Positions 30,141-42,195 of a stretch of 64,000 nt of DNA are shown piece by piece. Made by a program: the position numbers and the translations under genes. Location of the stretch: the NCBI GenBank assembly GCA_037355855.1, contig CM074759.1, positions 5,642,001-5,706,000 of the forward strand. The letters are read 5' to 3'. This DNA is from Pseudo-nitzschia pungens. Its lineage: Eukaryota; Bacillariophyta; Bacillariophyceae; Bacillariales; Bacillariaceae. The notes beneath the pieces are model-generated. The model did not search any database, was not told the DNA's origin, and saw only the letters and a list, made by a program, of their open reading frames with translations. How positions within the stretch are numbered: position 1 is the first letter of the stretch; each line of letters starts with the position of its first letter.

Positions 30141-31105
30141 CAGGGGTCATAATAAGAAGGGGTGTGCCACGATCGCTAAAAATCGGTGATTCATATTCCA
30201 TGTGTGGTCCAATTTAGAAAAATTTCCCTCAACCTCAATTTTTTTTTTCCACTTTCACTGCATAATACTAACAAAAACTATTACACTTCAATCTATAACA
30301 ACTCCATCAAAAATTGTAACAAAATCATATGTGAATATTGTATCTAGCCCAATTTTTTACAAGGATTATGAATATGTAACTGCTTTTCACTCTAGATGGA
30401 TGGAAGATAAAGTAAGTTATTCGGATGGATGGTCCAAATTTTGGTTCCAAGTGGAAGCTTTTAATTGAACGATCCGATTTTGTATTTTATATTCCAGGTG
30501 GAAGGCACAGATCACTGGTAGTTTGAATCAGCAATATCAGACAGCAGATGGATGTAAACTGAAAAAGGTACTTACTACTTGACTCTCAACTATACGTGAA
30601 CTGAATATCGGTGGCAGTAAGCCACAGCTTCGTATCTGCAGGCTTGATTCTTGCAAGGCTCGGACGCAGATAACACCCACTTCGTCCCCGCGAGTCTTCA
30701 AGGAATCACCTCACCAGAGCTAATTCCAGTACGCAGCTGTAACATACCATGCATACTCCTGCAATGCTCCGCGTTGTGCTTTTATTGTATCAGATAGCTC
30801 AAATACAGCATAGCTTGAATACTAGCCACACTCGTAGCGTTCCATAGCCTTCCGGGCATGCGTACCTTCGGAGCAGCGTGTCCAATCAGCGCTTCGTGTG
30901 CATTGGCTCGCGCTGCTAGTACTCATGGTGGTCAGGACATACGTTGCTTGTAACAGGGACAACATGTCCCCGTAACTGGGACACCATTGCGTGTCCGCAA
31001 TGCTTGTGGCAGGCCACACAGTCCCTCTGCATGCCAGACATATAACAAGCCTTAGCCTAATGGCTACTCTCATGCTCAGCGCTATACCTCCTGGCCGCGC
31101 TAGTA

Positions 31106-31802
31106 GTCATCGTAAAGACAGATACTCCAATTCGTCCCCGCTGTCAGAAGCGGTGAATACTTGTTCTTTGTCTTGCGACTGCTCGTTATAACAGAGACGA
31201 CATATCATTTGTTGCTTGTCCATATCAGGGAACGTCATAACAGGCCGAGTCCCCATGGCTGAAGCATCCTTACTTGCAATACTGTGCGCAATGTCGTTAC
31301 ACTCGTAACAACAGAGACGACATTTCCCCGTAACGGAAGCATAGGCTCGTCTCTCTGTTGACACAGGCTCAGCGCGTTGTCACCTGTTGCTAGGGCTCCA
31401 CAGCAGGGAACGCCATAACAGGCCGAGTCTCCACAGGTCTCATGTCCATAGCAGGGAACGCAATAACAGGCTGAGTTCCCATAGGTCTCGGCATTCACCG
31501 TGAAGACAGACTATCTAATCTGTCCCCGCTGTCTGATGCGGTGAATCCTTGTCTTGACATCGTAGCAGGTCCATGCTAGCAGGGAATGCCATAACAGGCC
31601 AAGTCCCCTCGGGTCTCAGCACTGCGGCACTAACGTTGGCATTCACCGTGAAGACAGACTATCCAATCTGTCCCCGCTGGCTGAAGCGGTGAATCCTTGT
31701 TCTATGTTGGTGCGATTGCTTTGCTCTGCGTTCGGCATTCTAGCATTCACCGTGAAGACAGGAGTACCACGCCATTCTGTCCCCGCTGTCTGATGCGGTG
31801 AT
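31106..31802. repeat. Repeated stem-loop modules inside the hAT-like element
   Basis: A ~55-bp module with arms ATTCACCG/CGGTGAAT and inner GACAG...CTGTCCCCGC occurs at 31493-31546, 31641-31694 and 31745-31802, with a weaker copy at 31106-31158. Looser relatives with CATTGTCCCCG occur near 32260-32310 and 32755-32810. Confidence 0.7.
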
Positions 31803-32334
31803 GCGATGTCTTGCTTGGTCTTCTACTAGTACTTGCGCTCCTGCGCTATCCGCTGCTTACTGGCTCTTCAGCAGTGGTTCTTAGTACAATGTACTCACGG
31901 CAGATGGGCGTCCTGAATACAGGTCCATCAAAGAGCGTCATTGCTCCTGCCGTAGGCCATATTCCGTATCCTTGTCCTTGTGCTATCTACCATGCCGTAA
32001 TCCTCTGTCCATGTAGGTCGTGAGCTCTGTTAGCGTCACATTGCTCTTTACGGGCGAGCGTCACATTGCTCCTCGTTGGGTCATCTTCAGTTCCATGCTC
32101 CCTGTCTAACTTCAGGTCGACAATGCGCTGCCGGTCCAAGTTGCGCTTGTCCCCTTGCTCCAGTCGATCCGTCTTCTAGCTGTTGTACGCTTCTCTCCTG
32201 TCAGGGCATCGACCTTGTCCTCTTGCTGCCGCTACTGCGCTTTCGCTGCAGTCACTCTTTCGCTGCAAGGACAGGCATAACCACATTGTCCCCGCTGTTC
32301 TTCAGGGAAAGAGAATAATCGGTCTAGCTTCTGC

Positions 32335-32510
32335 TTCAAATCGCGTCTAGCGTCGAGCTTTGAATCGCCACTGTCAGCGCTTTGTTTTCAAATCGCGTCT
32401 AGCGTCGAGCTTTGAATCGCCACTGTCAGCGCTTTGTTTTCAAATCGCGTCTAGCGTCGAGCTTTGAATCGCCACTGTCAGCGCTTTGTCTGCTTCAAGT
32501 CGCGTCCAGC
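32335..32510. repeat. 52-bp tandem repeat, about 3.3 copies
   Basis: TCGCGTCTAGCGTCGAGC recurs at 32341, 32393 and 32445, giving a 52-bp period, with a diverged fourth start near 32498. It lies inside the hAT-like element. Confidence 0.85.
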
Positions 32511-32577
32511 GTCTGCTGCGAATCCTTGTGACTGTCTCTATCGATCCGTGAATATTAATCCGTGGGTATCAATCCAT

Positions 32578-32660
32578 CGTTGCTATCGATCCGGTTGCTA
32601 TCGATTTGGTTGTTATCGATCCGGTTGCTATCGATCCGGTTGCGATCGATCCGTTGCTCC
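32578..32660. repeat. 15-bp tandem repeat (CTATCGATCCGGTTG), about 5 copies
   Basis: Repeats of TATCGATCCGGTTGC with few changes; inside the hAT-like element. The long open frame over it is a by-product of the 15-bp period. Confidence 0.8.
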
Positions 32661-34827
32661 GGAATACAGCAATCAATCATTCGTTGTAATCCATCGGGCG
32701 CTTCGCCGTTCCACAGAATACAGCAATCGCTCGTGCGCTTTCCACCGTACGCTTTCAGTGCAAGGACAAGCTACGTATAGCACATTGTCCCCGTTGTTCT
32801 TCAGTGAAAGCGATCGCGATCTTGGCGGCAAATTTTCAGGGGAGACACCTTTTCTTCGTCGGGCACTACCGATGACACCTTTTCTTCTGTCACGAGCAAA
32901 GATGGGCTTCTTGTTGAGGATATTGGTAGTTTCAGAGATACTTTTGCAAATAATTGCAAATATACATAGAAGCCTTTCGGCCGTCATACAAGCCTTTCGG
33001 CCATCGAACGTCACAAACGTTCAGGTTCGATGCCAAGAAGACATACAGGCCTTTCGGCCGTCGATTCGTCCCTGGAAACAGGGTCTAGTTCGCAGTTGCC
33101 TTCTGCGACATACATGCAGGCCTTGCGGCCTCCTATCCATCCGGGGTCTGGTCTGCAAACGACAGGGTTCCCGGAGCTTATCCTCGCCTGTACACAACAG
33201 GGTCACTGGACATCTATTCATTTCTATTGCAACCATTGCAATCTTCAGTTCTTTCGATACATGGATACCCTATCCAAACGAGAAGAAATGGCAATCACTG
33301 GATCTGTCCGTTGTCCAAGTGAAAGACGTTCGAAAAATATTCCGATCGATTTGGTCTGTGTGTTACTGATTGCGAGAGGCCCTCTCTCAGTGACAGTCCT
33401 TTCGGACCATAGACGATCAACCATCCAATCAGTCCGTCGATTGGTTCTCGATGGTTATCCCTGTACGTCACCTGGCTGCAATCCACACGTTCATTGCTTA
33501 CGACTTGTAGCAATCGGTCCCCACTTACTCCTGCTGATCGGGCTGAAGCTGATGGAGCCACCATCAACTCTGTTTCATAGACACTGGCGTGGGTCTCGTC
33601 CTAGTGTCCCGGTCTGTCTGTTCAGCAGCGAGTCCCCGTTTACATCACTGCGGATTCCGAAGAGACATTCGGACATCCACTGGAGGCACTGCAATGTCAA
33701 TCGTCTTGTCGACGATTGAGTTTTACATCCAGCAGATGGTTCTTTTTCATCCGGGAAGCTCGGATACAAGACGTCCGGGTACGACGCTCGTCTTCCAAGA
33801 TCTCAGATGCCAGACGGTGATCGGCCGACTGTTTGTGCGTTTTTTACATCAATCGCCTGATGCCGTCGCAGATCAGGCGTTCGGATTTCTTCAAGGCTCT
33901 AGTCAGCGTCCTGACATCGATGGCATTCTCATCGCGTTTCGGCGATTCGAATGTGTCCGGCCTTTCGGCCGAACGACGAGACCTTGGGTCTGATAAACTG
34001 TAAAGATTTCGCTCGTCAGCAAAACAGGGAGAGCAGCAACAACAGTACAGCACGGAGTGCAGGCAGTTGGTTAGACTACAGAGGATACTGTTCAAGCGCT
34101 ATTGCATACACCATGAGCACACTAGTTACCACTCTAGAGGTACATTAGAGATGTCAAGTATCGATGCCGGGCATGATGTGTTCTTTTAGTTTAAACTGAG
34201 AGTATTCCAAAGAGTGAGAGCTTTCCGGAGGGAGCTCCGAATAGTGTATCGCTGATTCGTATGTCGGTAAAGGGTCAGGGTACGTAGGTCCAGTACTTAA
34301 TTCAGCGTACTGACCATACCTTTTACTGACACTCTGTAGCACCAGTACTGTAGTGTACACACTGTACACTGTAGTACTTTACTTGAATCGTTGCGCTCTG
34401 CGCTCGCTAACTCGCTCGCTCGTGAACTAACTGCAGAGGCTGGGTATCTGGTTATAGTACAAATCGTACACAATGACCATACCCCGACGCTAAGTAGCAT
34501 AATATCGAGGTGAAATATCTTCATAGGAGAGTGATTGGAAGTGTACTTGGTAAGTTGCTTTATCAGGTACACTTTTACTAGTGATATGCAGTAAATTATG
34601 AGAAGAAAAAAATTGACTGAGGGAAATTTTTCTAAATTGGACCACACATGGAATATGGAGTGCCATTTTTTTTACTAGTATTTGTACGTTGAACACGGAC
34701 GACGGACAGACGTCGTGGCACACCCCTTCTTATTATGACCCCTGATCTTACCACGGTATCCTGTATCCTCACACTTTTTTTTTTGGTAATTTTACTTTTT
34801 TTAACTTGCAGCTTAAAACATACCTGG

Positions 34828-35694
34828 GCCATCCGATGGTTTTATTTTCGCGTGGTTTTTGAGGACCGCGCGTAACTAAAACCGTTAAGACCGTTATTAG
34901 ACGTTAAAATTATGCGTCTAAAAACTTTTTTAGACGCATAACCCACAATTATGCGTCTAATATTAGACGCATAACTATGCGTCTAAAAAATTTTTAGACG
35001 CATAACTTATGCGTCTAAAACATGTACTAACGTGTGTACAATTCTACAGAGTTATGCGTCTAAAATTTTTTTAGACGCACAACTGGTCCAAATTAGCGTA
35101 GAACTCAGTAGTAAACTGAAGAATTTTTAGACGCATAACGCAAATACTTAACGAGATGGGAATGATTTCTTGAGAATATGAAACGGGAATCTTTTTTATC
35201 TTGATATTCGAGTAAGCTTATCCAATAAGTATCGAACTTTATGTGTTTCCTTGTACGTTGAAGATTCAGGACATCTTTGTTATATGTACATGAATATCAT
35301 ATACGTAGTATATTGAAGTACCTGCGGGATTCAATAATCATTTAGAGGCCTTTCGTCTAAAAATTTTTAGACGCATGCGTCTAAAACTTGTACTAGCCTT
35401 TGTAGGATTATACAGGACCAATGCGTCCAGACACATAATTATGCGTCTAAAACTTGTACTAGCCTGCGTACGATTATACGGGACCAATGCGTCTAGACGC
35501 ATAATTATGCGTCTAAAAAAATTTTAGACGCACAGTGCGTCTAAAGTTAGACGCAAGACGCATAGTTATGCGTCTAAAAACTTTTTTAGACGCATAGTTA
35601 TGCGTCTAAAGTTAACGGTTGTTAACGGTTTTTAACGGTTATAACTTTTCGCGCGGTCCTCAAAAACCGCGCGAAAATAAAACCATCGGATGGC
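34828..35694. mobile_element. Foldback element rich in TTAGACGCATAA palindromes
   Basis: About 45-bp terminal inverted repeats (GCCATCCGATGGTTTTATTT...) match with one mismatch, flanked by CCTGG on both sides (34823-34827, 35695-35699). The interior has roughly 20 copies of TATGCGTCTAA in both orientations, forming many small palindromes. A block at about 35150-35350 resembles the LTR of gypsy C (44580-44790), suggesting a captured or inserted LTR piece. No coding potential. Superfamily not assigned. Confidence 0.8.
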
Positions 35695-35699
35695 CCTGG

Positions 35700-36002
35700 C
35701 TGGAACTTGGACTACGTACATAATTTTTGACCAACTGTACCCACATTTTGTCAATTTATTATTTTTTCTAAAAAAAATACCATCCCTCACAACCCATTTT
35801 CTGTGCATGCAAGGGGGAAACGTTAAGTTTTTGGGGTGAAAAATGTTTTTTACTGTGAAAAACCCGTCTGTTAACTGTTTTTTTACCCATGCTCGCAACG
35901 TTAATACCCTACCTCCAAAGGTCATTTTTGAGACCCTATCCTTTGGCCCAGATGTCAAAATTTTATATGCCGCAGCATGCCTTTAATTTTGCTTGGGCAG
36001 TG
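35700..36002. other. Spacer, nothing recognised
   Basis: About 300 bp of AT-rich sequence between the foldback element and the B1 LTR. No gene or repeat recognised. Confidence 0.4.
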
Positions 36003-36191
36003 TGCCGTGCACCAAAATACAGTCACGAGTACACACGGGACTGGATTAAGGATAAGGATAAAAACAATCGGCGAGTCGACAGAATCGCTGATTCGGAAGG
36101 CTCTTAGAACTGTAGCAAATAGACTAACCAATAGAGCTCACAATTTGCATATCACTACTATTCTAATCACTAGTAGACCCGGGGTATGGCA
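36003..36191 (+). repeat. 5' LTR of B1 (189 bp)
   Basis: Runs TGCCGTGCACC to GGGGTATGGCA. The limits are set by comparison with B2 (54286-54479) and an inverted solo LTR (53751-53958), which share the same termini but different flanks. Confidence 0.78.
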
Positions 36192-36205
36192 TGATTTTAA
36201 AATCA
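36192..36205 (+). other. Perfect 14-nt palindrome next to the B1 LTR
   Basis: TGATTTTAAAATCA directly follows the LTR where a tRNA primer site is expected; conserved in B2 at 54480-54493. Confidence 0.7.
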
Positions 36206-36936
36206 AGCTGAGCGCTGATGACCATGAGCAGAAAGGTACCGATCGATCAAAAAGGACGACGAGACCGAAAGACTGCCAAAAATGGAGGCGCAGAGAAGCA
36301 AAAACAGGGAGAAGGATATCCAGTGTCTGCAGCACAAGGAAGACCGACCCCAGCAACTGTTGGCGCCCAAAGAAGGGAGCAACAGCAGCAACAGAGACAC
36401 CTAAGTACCTAAACAGGACCATGGTCGACAACAGAAATAATCGAACAAAAGAAATAATGAAATAAGTGTCGAAAAAGTGACACATGATCCAGTGAGTGGA
36501 CTAATTGGACCAACACTGAGTGGATGGACAGACCGAATAGGGGATGCCAACCAAAACCGAAGTATACGGATATCCGGAAAGGTATATAATGAATACCTAA
36601 ACACCACCAATCCCACGGGAAACGGGAAGTGGGACCGGCCCGGTGATTGCTTAATAGAGAAGCAACGCCGGAGAACCACGGGAATCAAATCCCACGTTAT
36701 AAAAACAGAAAAGAGAGAAACAACTCCCACCACTGGACAAGCTTAAGGCAAAATCAGTTACAACACGGAATAACGTGTATTCCGAAAGGGGAAAATCAGT
36801 TACAACACGAGATATCGTGTAGACAAAGAGGAAACTGGAGCAAACTGAAACAACCACTTTTTGCTCATTTCCACCCCAAATAACAACTTACAGAAATACT
36901 GTAACTAAACTAAACTAAAATAAAAACTGATTAACC

Positions 36937-38376
36937 ATGGCGGCTAAAGGAACCAAACTGAAACCCTTTAACATCATTCGGGAGGACTGGCCAGAAGACG
37001 CCACCGCCGTAAAAATGAGTGTAGACAGCGAGAAGGGTGGAATCGCATTCAGCGACTACCTGAAGGTCCTCCATGGTACGGAGAGACCAGAACTCTTCAT
37101 CATCTGGAAGAGGGACTTTGACCAGAAAATTGCTGGCAATGACAAACTCCATGGAGACCAAAAGCTGGACGTCCTACAGAGAATCCTCTCTGGGGAAGCA
37201 CTAGCCCTTGTCCAGAGGACGCTCACTCGGACTCTTTATGCCGAACCGAAGCACAAGATCCACAATACCAAACTGGTACAGAAGAAGATCCAGGAAATCG
37301 AAAAACACGATCAAGCCAACATCCTCTTATCGATGGGGCAAGATACCACCGAAACTCCCACGGGAGCCACCAAGGAGAAGGCAAAGGAGAAATCTCCCGA
37401 CGCCGACAAAACCAAACCGACTGCCACGGCGAACTCGGATGAGGAAACGGAGCCAGAGGAATTGGCTCCAATCCCAAAGAAAAGCGTCCCCAATGCTCTC
37501 ACCCAGTACTACCGATCAGCGGAGTACAGGAAAGATGTCATGGACGAATGCATGCATGTCCTCAAACTCAAAATTTTTGGCAATGACCAAAACGGCAAAC
37601 GCTCATATATCATCCTCCGTCGATTCATGCGGGGAATGCGAGTGGAACTCAAACATGGCATACGAGCATGGGCCAACCGAATGGCCGAACTACAAAGCTA
37701 CCTCCCAGAATGTCTCTGGGAATGTGGCAGTGACCAAATGGAAACACCGAGAAGTTTCACACAGGGAGAAATGAAGGAAATATTGGACTCCAACATGACC
37801 CACTCCCAGCGCGAGAAACTGGAACACATTGGATGGGACCTCTACACCCACTCCTTTAACACCACTATCGACAAACTTGAAAATCTGGAAACCACCATCC
37901 GGAAGGAGACGGTCCTCCAGCAGCGCATCGCCGACCTCGAGAAGCAGAACGGCGGCACCAAGAAGACTCCCAAGGCCGCATCTGGGGGAGGAAACCACCA
38001 TGGAAAGTCCCCTGGCAAAAAGAAGCGTCCTATGGAAAACAGCAACAAACAACTCTGCAAGACCTGTGGCAAGGTCCATGCCGGCAAATGCTGGAAACTA
38101 ACCGGTGGCCCCTCCAAGAAGGGAAAGTTTGACCGGGAAACCATCAACTTGCTCAAGGAGCACTTTGTGGCAAAAGAACAAGACTCAGACACTGAGCAAC
38201 ACTCCAAACCCCACTGGGGAAGGAACCTATCGAACCACGAGTACTCTTATGTACTGGCCACGGCCCAAGCTGACCACGAGGTCTCCGACGACGAGATCGA
38301 CATCTCCGAACCGGAACTCAAAGAGTACAGAAGAAAGTACAGAAAGACCTTTAAGAAGAAAGGATCCCACAACTGA
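36937..38376 (+). CDS. Gypsy B1 Gag
   Basis: An intact 479-aa Gag starting at ACC-ATG-GCG, a good eukaryotic context. Capsid-like helices occupy the centre. A Glu/Lys-rich linker lies at about residues 130-185, a coiled-coil-like stretch around 315-340 (TIRKETVLQQRIADLEKQ), and one zinc knuckle LCKTCGKVHAGKCWKL at about 380. The C-terminus is Lys-rich. The stop is UGA, and pol starts with the very next codon, ATG, in the same frame. The product would package element RNA in cytoplasmic particles. It is the best preserved family B gag in the window. Confidence 0.88.
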   Translation: MAAKGTKLKPFNIIREDWPEDATAVKMSVDSEKGGIAFSDYLKVLHGTERPELFIIWKRDFDQKIAGNDKLHGDQKLDVLQRILSGEALALVQRTLTRTLYAEPKHKIHNTKLVQKKIQEIEKHDQANILLSMGQDTTETPTGATKEKAKEKSPDADKTKPTATANSDEETEPEELAPIPKKSVPNALTQYYRSAEYRKDVMDECMHVLKLKIFGNDQNGKRSYIILRRFMRGMRVELKHGIRAWANRMAELQSYLPECLWECGSDQMETPRSFTQGEMKEILDSNMTHSQREKLEHIGWDLYTHSFNTTIDKLENLETTIRKETVLQQRIADLEKQNGGTKKTPKAASGGGNHHGKSPGKKKRPMENSNKQLCKTCGKVHAGKCWKLTGGPSKKGKFDRETINLLKEHFVAKEQDSDTEQHSKPHWGRNLSNHEYSYVLATAQADHEVSDDEIDISEPELKEYRRKYRKTFKKKGSHN

Positions 38377-41300
38377 ATGGTTGATACCATCCACACCGGA
38401 CCCCGCATTATCAACAGATATGCAGACGTCTGTGTGGAGGTACTGGACCACAAGGGAAGGGGGAGGATGCTCCGGGGCCTACTCGACTCTGGTTGCTCCA
38501 AATCCATCATACTAAGGCACTTTGTCGACCGAAGTCAACTAACGAACCGAGACCACAGATCCGTCACCTATAATACCTATGGGGGCAAGTTCCGAACCAA
38601 GTCTGCGGCTTCAGTGGGACTGAGGTTGATAGAGTTTTCAAACTCCAAAACCATCAAATGGACCTTCCAAGTGGATGAATACCATCACTATGAGGAGGTG
38701 CCCTACGACATGATCATAGGATCCGACATGATGGCACAATTGGGACTGGATATAAAATACAGCTCCCGAACCATCGAATGGCAGGGTGACTCCATCCCCA
38801 TGAAGGGAATGGGGGAACTTACTGACCCGGACAAATGTGAGGCAGTATTCTTTGCCAACACACAGAGCCCGATCCTCCAACAGGAGGAAGAGAGGCAAGC
38901 CAAAATCTTGGACGCAGACTACTCCAAAGTCGATATAGACGCCATGGTCAATGACTTGGAGATTACGGACGCGTCCAAGGAAGCCTTGAAGAAAACACTA
39001 AAGAAATTCCCAACACTCTTTGGAGGAGGGTTGGGACTACTCAGAAATATAGAGCCGGTGTCCATTGAACTCCAACCAGGGGTCAAACCGGTCCGGCAGA
39101 GGTACTATTCTGTGCCCCATGCCTTCGAACAAGCACTACGAAAGGAGATCGCCAGGCTCTGTGACATCGGGGTTCTGGAAAAACTCCCCCATGATGACGA
39201 TTCCCCATGGGCATCCCCCACGTTCTGCCAACCCAAAAAGACAGGGGACATTCGCGTCCTAACTGACTTTCGGAAGATGAACGCAGCCATCCAACGAAAA
39301 CCATTCCCACTACCACGAATAGGGGAAACAATCCAAAGGCTCCAAAAGTTCAAATCAGCTACGGCGCTGGACTTGTCCCAAGGATACTATACCATCCCCA
39401 TTTGCAAGGAGAGCCAAAAGATTTGCTCTACCATTTTGCCATGGGGAAAGTATGCCTACAAGAGACTGGCAATGGGAATCGCATGCGCACCGGATATCTT
39501 CCAGTCCGTTATGATGAACCTACTCGGTGACCTGGACTATGTCCTGGTCTATATTGATGATATTCTCATCATCCAGAGAGAAGGGGAATCCGAGCAGGAT
39601 CACCTCAACAAAATCGATACAGTCCTACAGAGACTGGACGATGCTGGCTTCCAAGCCAACCTCCGAAAATCCTTTTTCATGCAAAAAGAAGTGGAATATC
39701 TGGGATTTCTGTTAACAACAGAGGGCATTCAGCCCCAGCCGAAGAAGCTGGAGGCGATGAAGCGCCTCGAAGCCCCCAAGAACACCAAGCAACTCAAGAT
39801 GTTCCTTGGAATGGTAGAAAAGGTGAATCTCTACAGGGATATGTGGAAGCGGCGCTCCCACATCCTAGCCCCCCTGAACAAACTAGCAGGGAAAAAGGGA
39901 AAAATGAACTGGTACTGGGGCCCAGCAGAGCAGAAAGCTTTCATGGAGGCGAAGAGGATGCTGGCAGACGAAGCCAAGCTTGCATTCCCAGACTTTACAA
40001 AACCATTTCATCTCTACTCAGACGCCAGTGACCGGCAACTGGGAGCCACAGTATGTAAGGACGGCAAACCACTGGGCTTCTATACCCGGAAACTGAACTC
40101 CGCGCAGCTCAACTACACTGTAGGCGAAAAAGAACTCCTGGGCATAGTAGAGGGGCTAAAAGCGTTTGAAGGAATCCTACGAGGACAAGATGTGATTATT
40201 CACACAGACCACCTTAACCTGCTCTACCAGCAGATGCCCACCCAAAGGATGGTCCGGTGGAGACTTCTTATGGAGGAGTTCCACCCGGTAGTCAAGCATG
40301 TTGCTGGCAAAGACAATGACGCAGCAGATGCATTGTCTCGACTGGATATCACTGAGGATCCAGCAGATACGGTGGAATGGCTACCACCAAATAAGCCCCT
40401 CACCTACGCGGACGAGGAAGAGCACCTCCGGCAACTCCTATTCCCACTTGGAGAAGCACCGGAAGAATTCCAGGGCAATAGTGCATTCCCACTTGCCCCG
40501 GACATGATCCAGTTCTACCAGCAAAAGGACACGGGAATCATGAATGCTCTGGGAAAAGACAATCGACTGACCACCAAAATGGTGGAAGGTTACAGCCTAA
40601 TCCACAAGGAAGGGAAGATTCTAATCCCGAACAAACTCAAAGACAGAGTTATGGAATGGTACCACAGCATGCTGGTCCATCCCGGCGAAAAGAGAATGGA
40701 ACAGAGCATACGCTCAGTGTTCACCTGGAGAGGCCTGAGGAAGGACGTCCAGGACCTCTGTAAACACTGCCACACCTGTCAGATGTTCAAAAAGAGTGGC
40801 CGGAAGAAGTATGGACTACTACCGGAGAAAGCAGTGGAGGTCACCAAATGGCAGAGGGTCAATGTGGACCTCTGGGGACCTGCAACTGTCCACAATAAAA
40901 ATGGTAAAGACTACCACATCCATGTTCTCACCATGGTGGATCCAGTGACCGGATGGTTTGAATTGGCCCATCTAAAGGACTCGCCAAACGCAGCAGAAAC
41001 TCAACGTTTGTTAGACAGTACCTGGCTAGCAAGGTATCCGCGCCCGAAGGAAATTGGCTTTGATGGCGGGAGTGAGTTCAAAGCAGAGTTCCGAGAGCTC
41101 TGTGACAACATGGGGATGAAAAGAAAACCCAGTGGCGCCTGGAACCCACAATCCAACTCAGTGCTGGAGAGAATCCACCAGGTCTTGAAGGACTGCCTGT
41201 TGTCCTTCAACCTGGAACAAAGGGATCTCCACGAGAAGGATCCGTTTGAGGAGTTCACCACCAAGGCAGCGTACGCCATCAGGAGTGCAATCCATACCAC

Positions 41301-41493
41301 CCTGGGATATTCCCCAGCACAACTGGTGTTCGGACGGGATATGTTCATGCCTGTGAACTTCCCAGTGGATTGGGAAGCAATCCAAGCAAGGAAACAAAAG
41401 AGTATCCACAAGAGTAACACCCGGGAGAATCAGAAGAGGATTCCCCATGGCACAGTGCCCTCTTTTTTTATTGTATATCATGACAAAAAATGA
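38377..41493 (+). pseudogene. Gypsy B1 Pol, 3'-truncated
   Basis: The frame directly follows the gag UGA and is open for 1038 codons. Domains in order: aspartic protease (GLLDSGCSKSI, ~residue 28-38), reverse transcriptase (ALDLSQGYYTIP, RLAMGIACAPD, YVLVYIDDILII), RNase H (LYSDASDRQLGA, TDHLNLLY), and integrase with a zinc segment (CKHCHTCQMF) and an intact triad (VNVDLWGP, GFDGGSEF, SVLERIHQ). Similarity ends after NTRENQKRI; the last residues come from unrelated flanking sequence. The C-terminal domain of integrase and the 3' LTR are absent, so the copy cannot transpose alone. Confidence 0.88.
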
Positions 41494-42195
41494 AGGCGCA
41501 CGGTCATAATTTTTCTCTCGTCCACATGTAAGATGTCACACCCCAACCTCTCAATATTATGTGCTTCAACCTCAAAATTTTTTATCCTCCATCCTCTTAA
41601 AATGACATGCTCCATTGTCCAAATATCTCACTCTCTGTCCTACAAATATTTCTGTCTTTGTCCTCATAATTTATCAGGCGCCGACATCATAATCTACCAG
41701 TCTAAGAATCACATAATAATACAATATTATTAAGGTTAAGAGCTACTACCCTGACTGCTACTACCAAATTCTGTCGCATTTCATTTCAGGTGCCATCACA
41801 TTTTATTTCAATTGCTGTTGCATTCTATTCAGTTGCCATTTTCAATTGCCATCGCATCGTATTTCAGTTCCTGTTGTATCATTGCATCCTGTTTTCAGTT
41901 CCCGTCACATCGTATTTTCAGTTCCCATTGCATTGTATTTCAGTTCCTGTTGCATTGTCCCATCGTATTTCAGTTCCCATCGCATCGTGTTTTCAGTTCC
42001 TGTTGCATTGTATTTCAGTTCGCGTCAGATTGTTTTTCAGGAACATTGTGGAAAAAAAGTTTTTTTGAGAAAATTTCCGTGTTCATGCGCGTTTTGCACG
42101 CAATAAAATTGATGTACGTAGTAATTTTTAACGGCTGTTTTTTGTTGAATATCCACTTTAACGGCTGTGCGAGTACATAGAGTGTCCTCAAAACT
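41494..42195. repeat. Repeat-rich spacer with TTTCAGTTCC tandem repeat
   Basis: No gene. From about 41780 to 42042 a degenerate ~20-bp unit (CATTGTATTTCAGTTCC) repeats about 12 times; related units recur at 42580-42660 and 43655-43685. Confidence 0.7.

Larger units (their letters stand above)
30141..34744. mobile_element. Non-autonomous hAT-like DNA transposon, 4.6 kb
   Basis: The ends are perfect 32-bp terminal inverted repeats starting CAGGGGTCATAATAAG (30141-30172 and 34713-34744), flanked by the 8-bp duplication ATCTTACC (30133-30140 and 34745-34752). A second 40-bp inverted block lies just inside (30192-30231 and 34630-34669). An 8-bp duplication with CAG...CTG ends is typical of hAT. 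No transposase was found: the interior is a mosaic of short repeats and hairpins with only short open frames (the longest, 32464-33369, runs through repeats). It would have to be mobilised in trans. Confidence 0.88.
36003..41493 (+). mobile_element. Ty3/gypsy element B1, truncated at the 3' end
   Basis: 5' LTR 36003-36191, leader 36192-36936, gag 36937-38376, pol 38377-41493. The integrase C-terminus and 3' LTR are missing: similarity seems to end near 41447, followed by a T-rich run and repeat sequence. The family differs from A in LTR, gag and zinc knuckle. A second copy (B2) begins at 54286. Confidence 0.88.

Noticed and set aside
32464..33719. Open frames of 301 and 229 aa in the hAT-like element
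   Set aside because: They cross tandem repeats and hairpins and show no transposase motifs.
41790..42180. Plus-strand frames over the TTTCAGTTCC repeat
   Set aside because: Repeat-derived peptides in overlapping frames.
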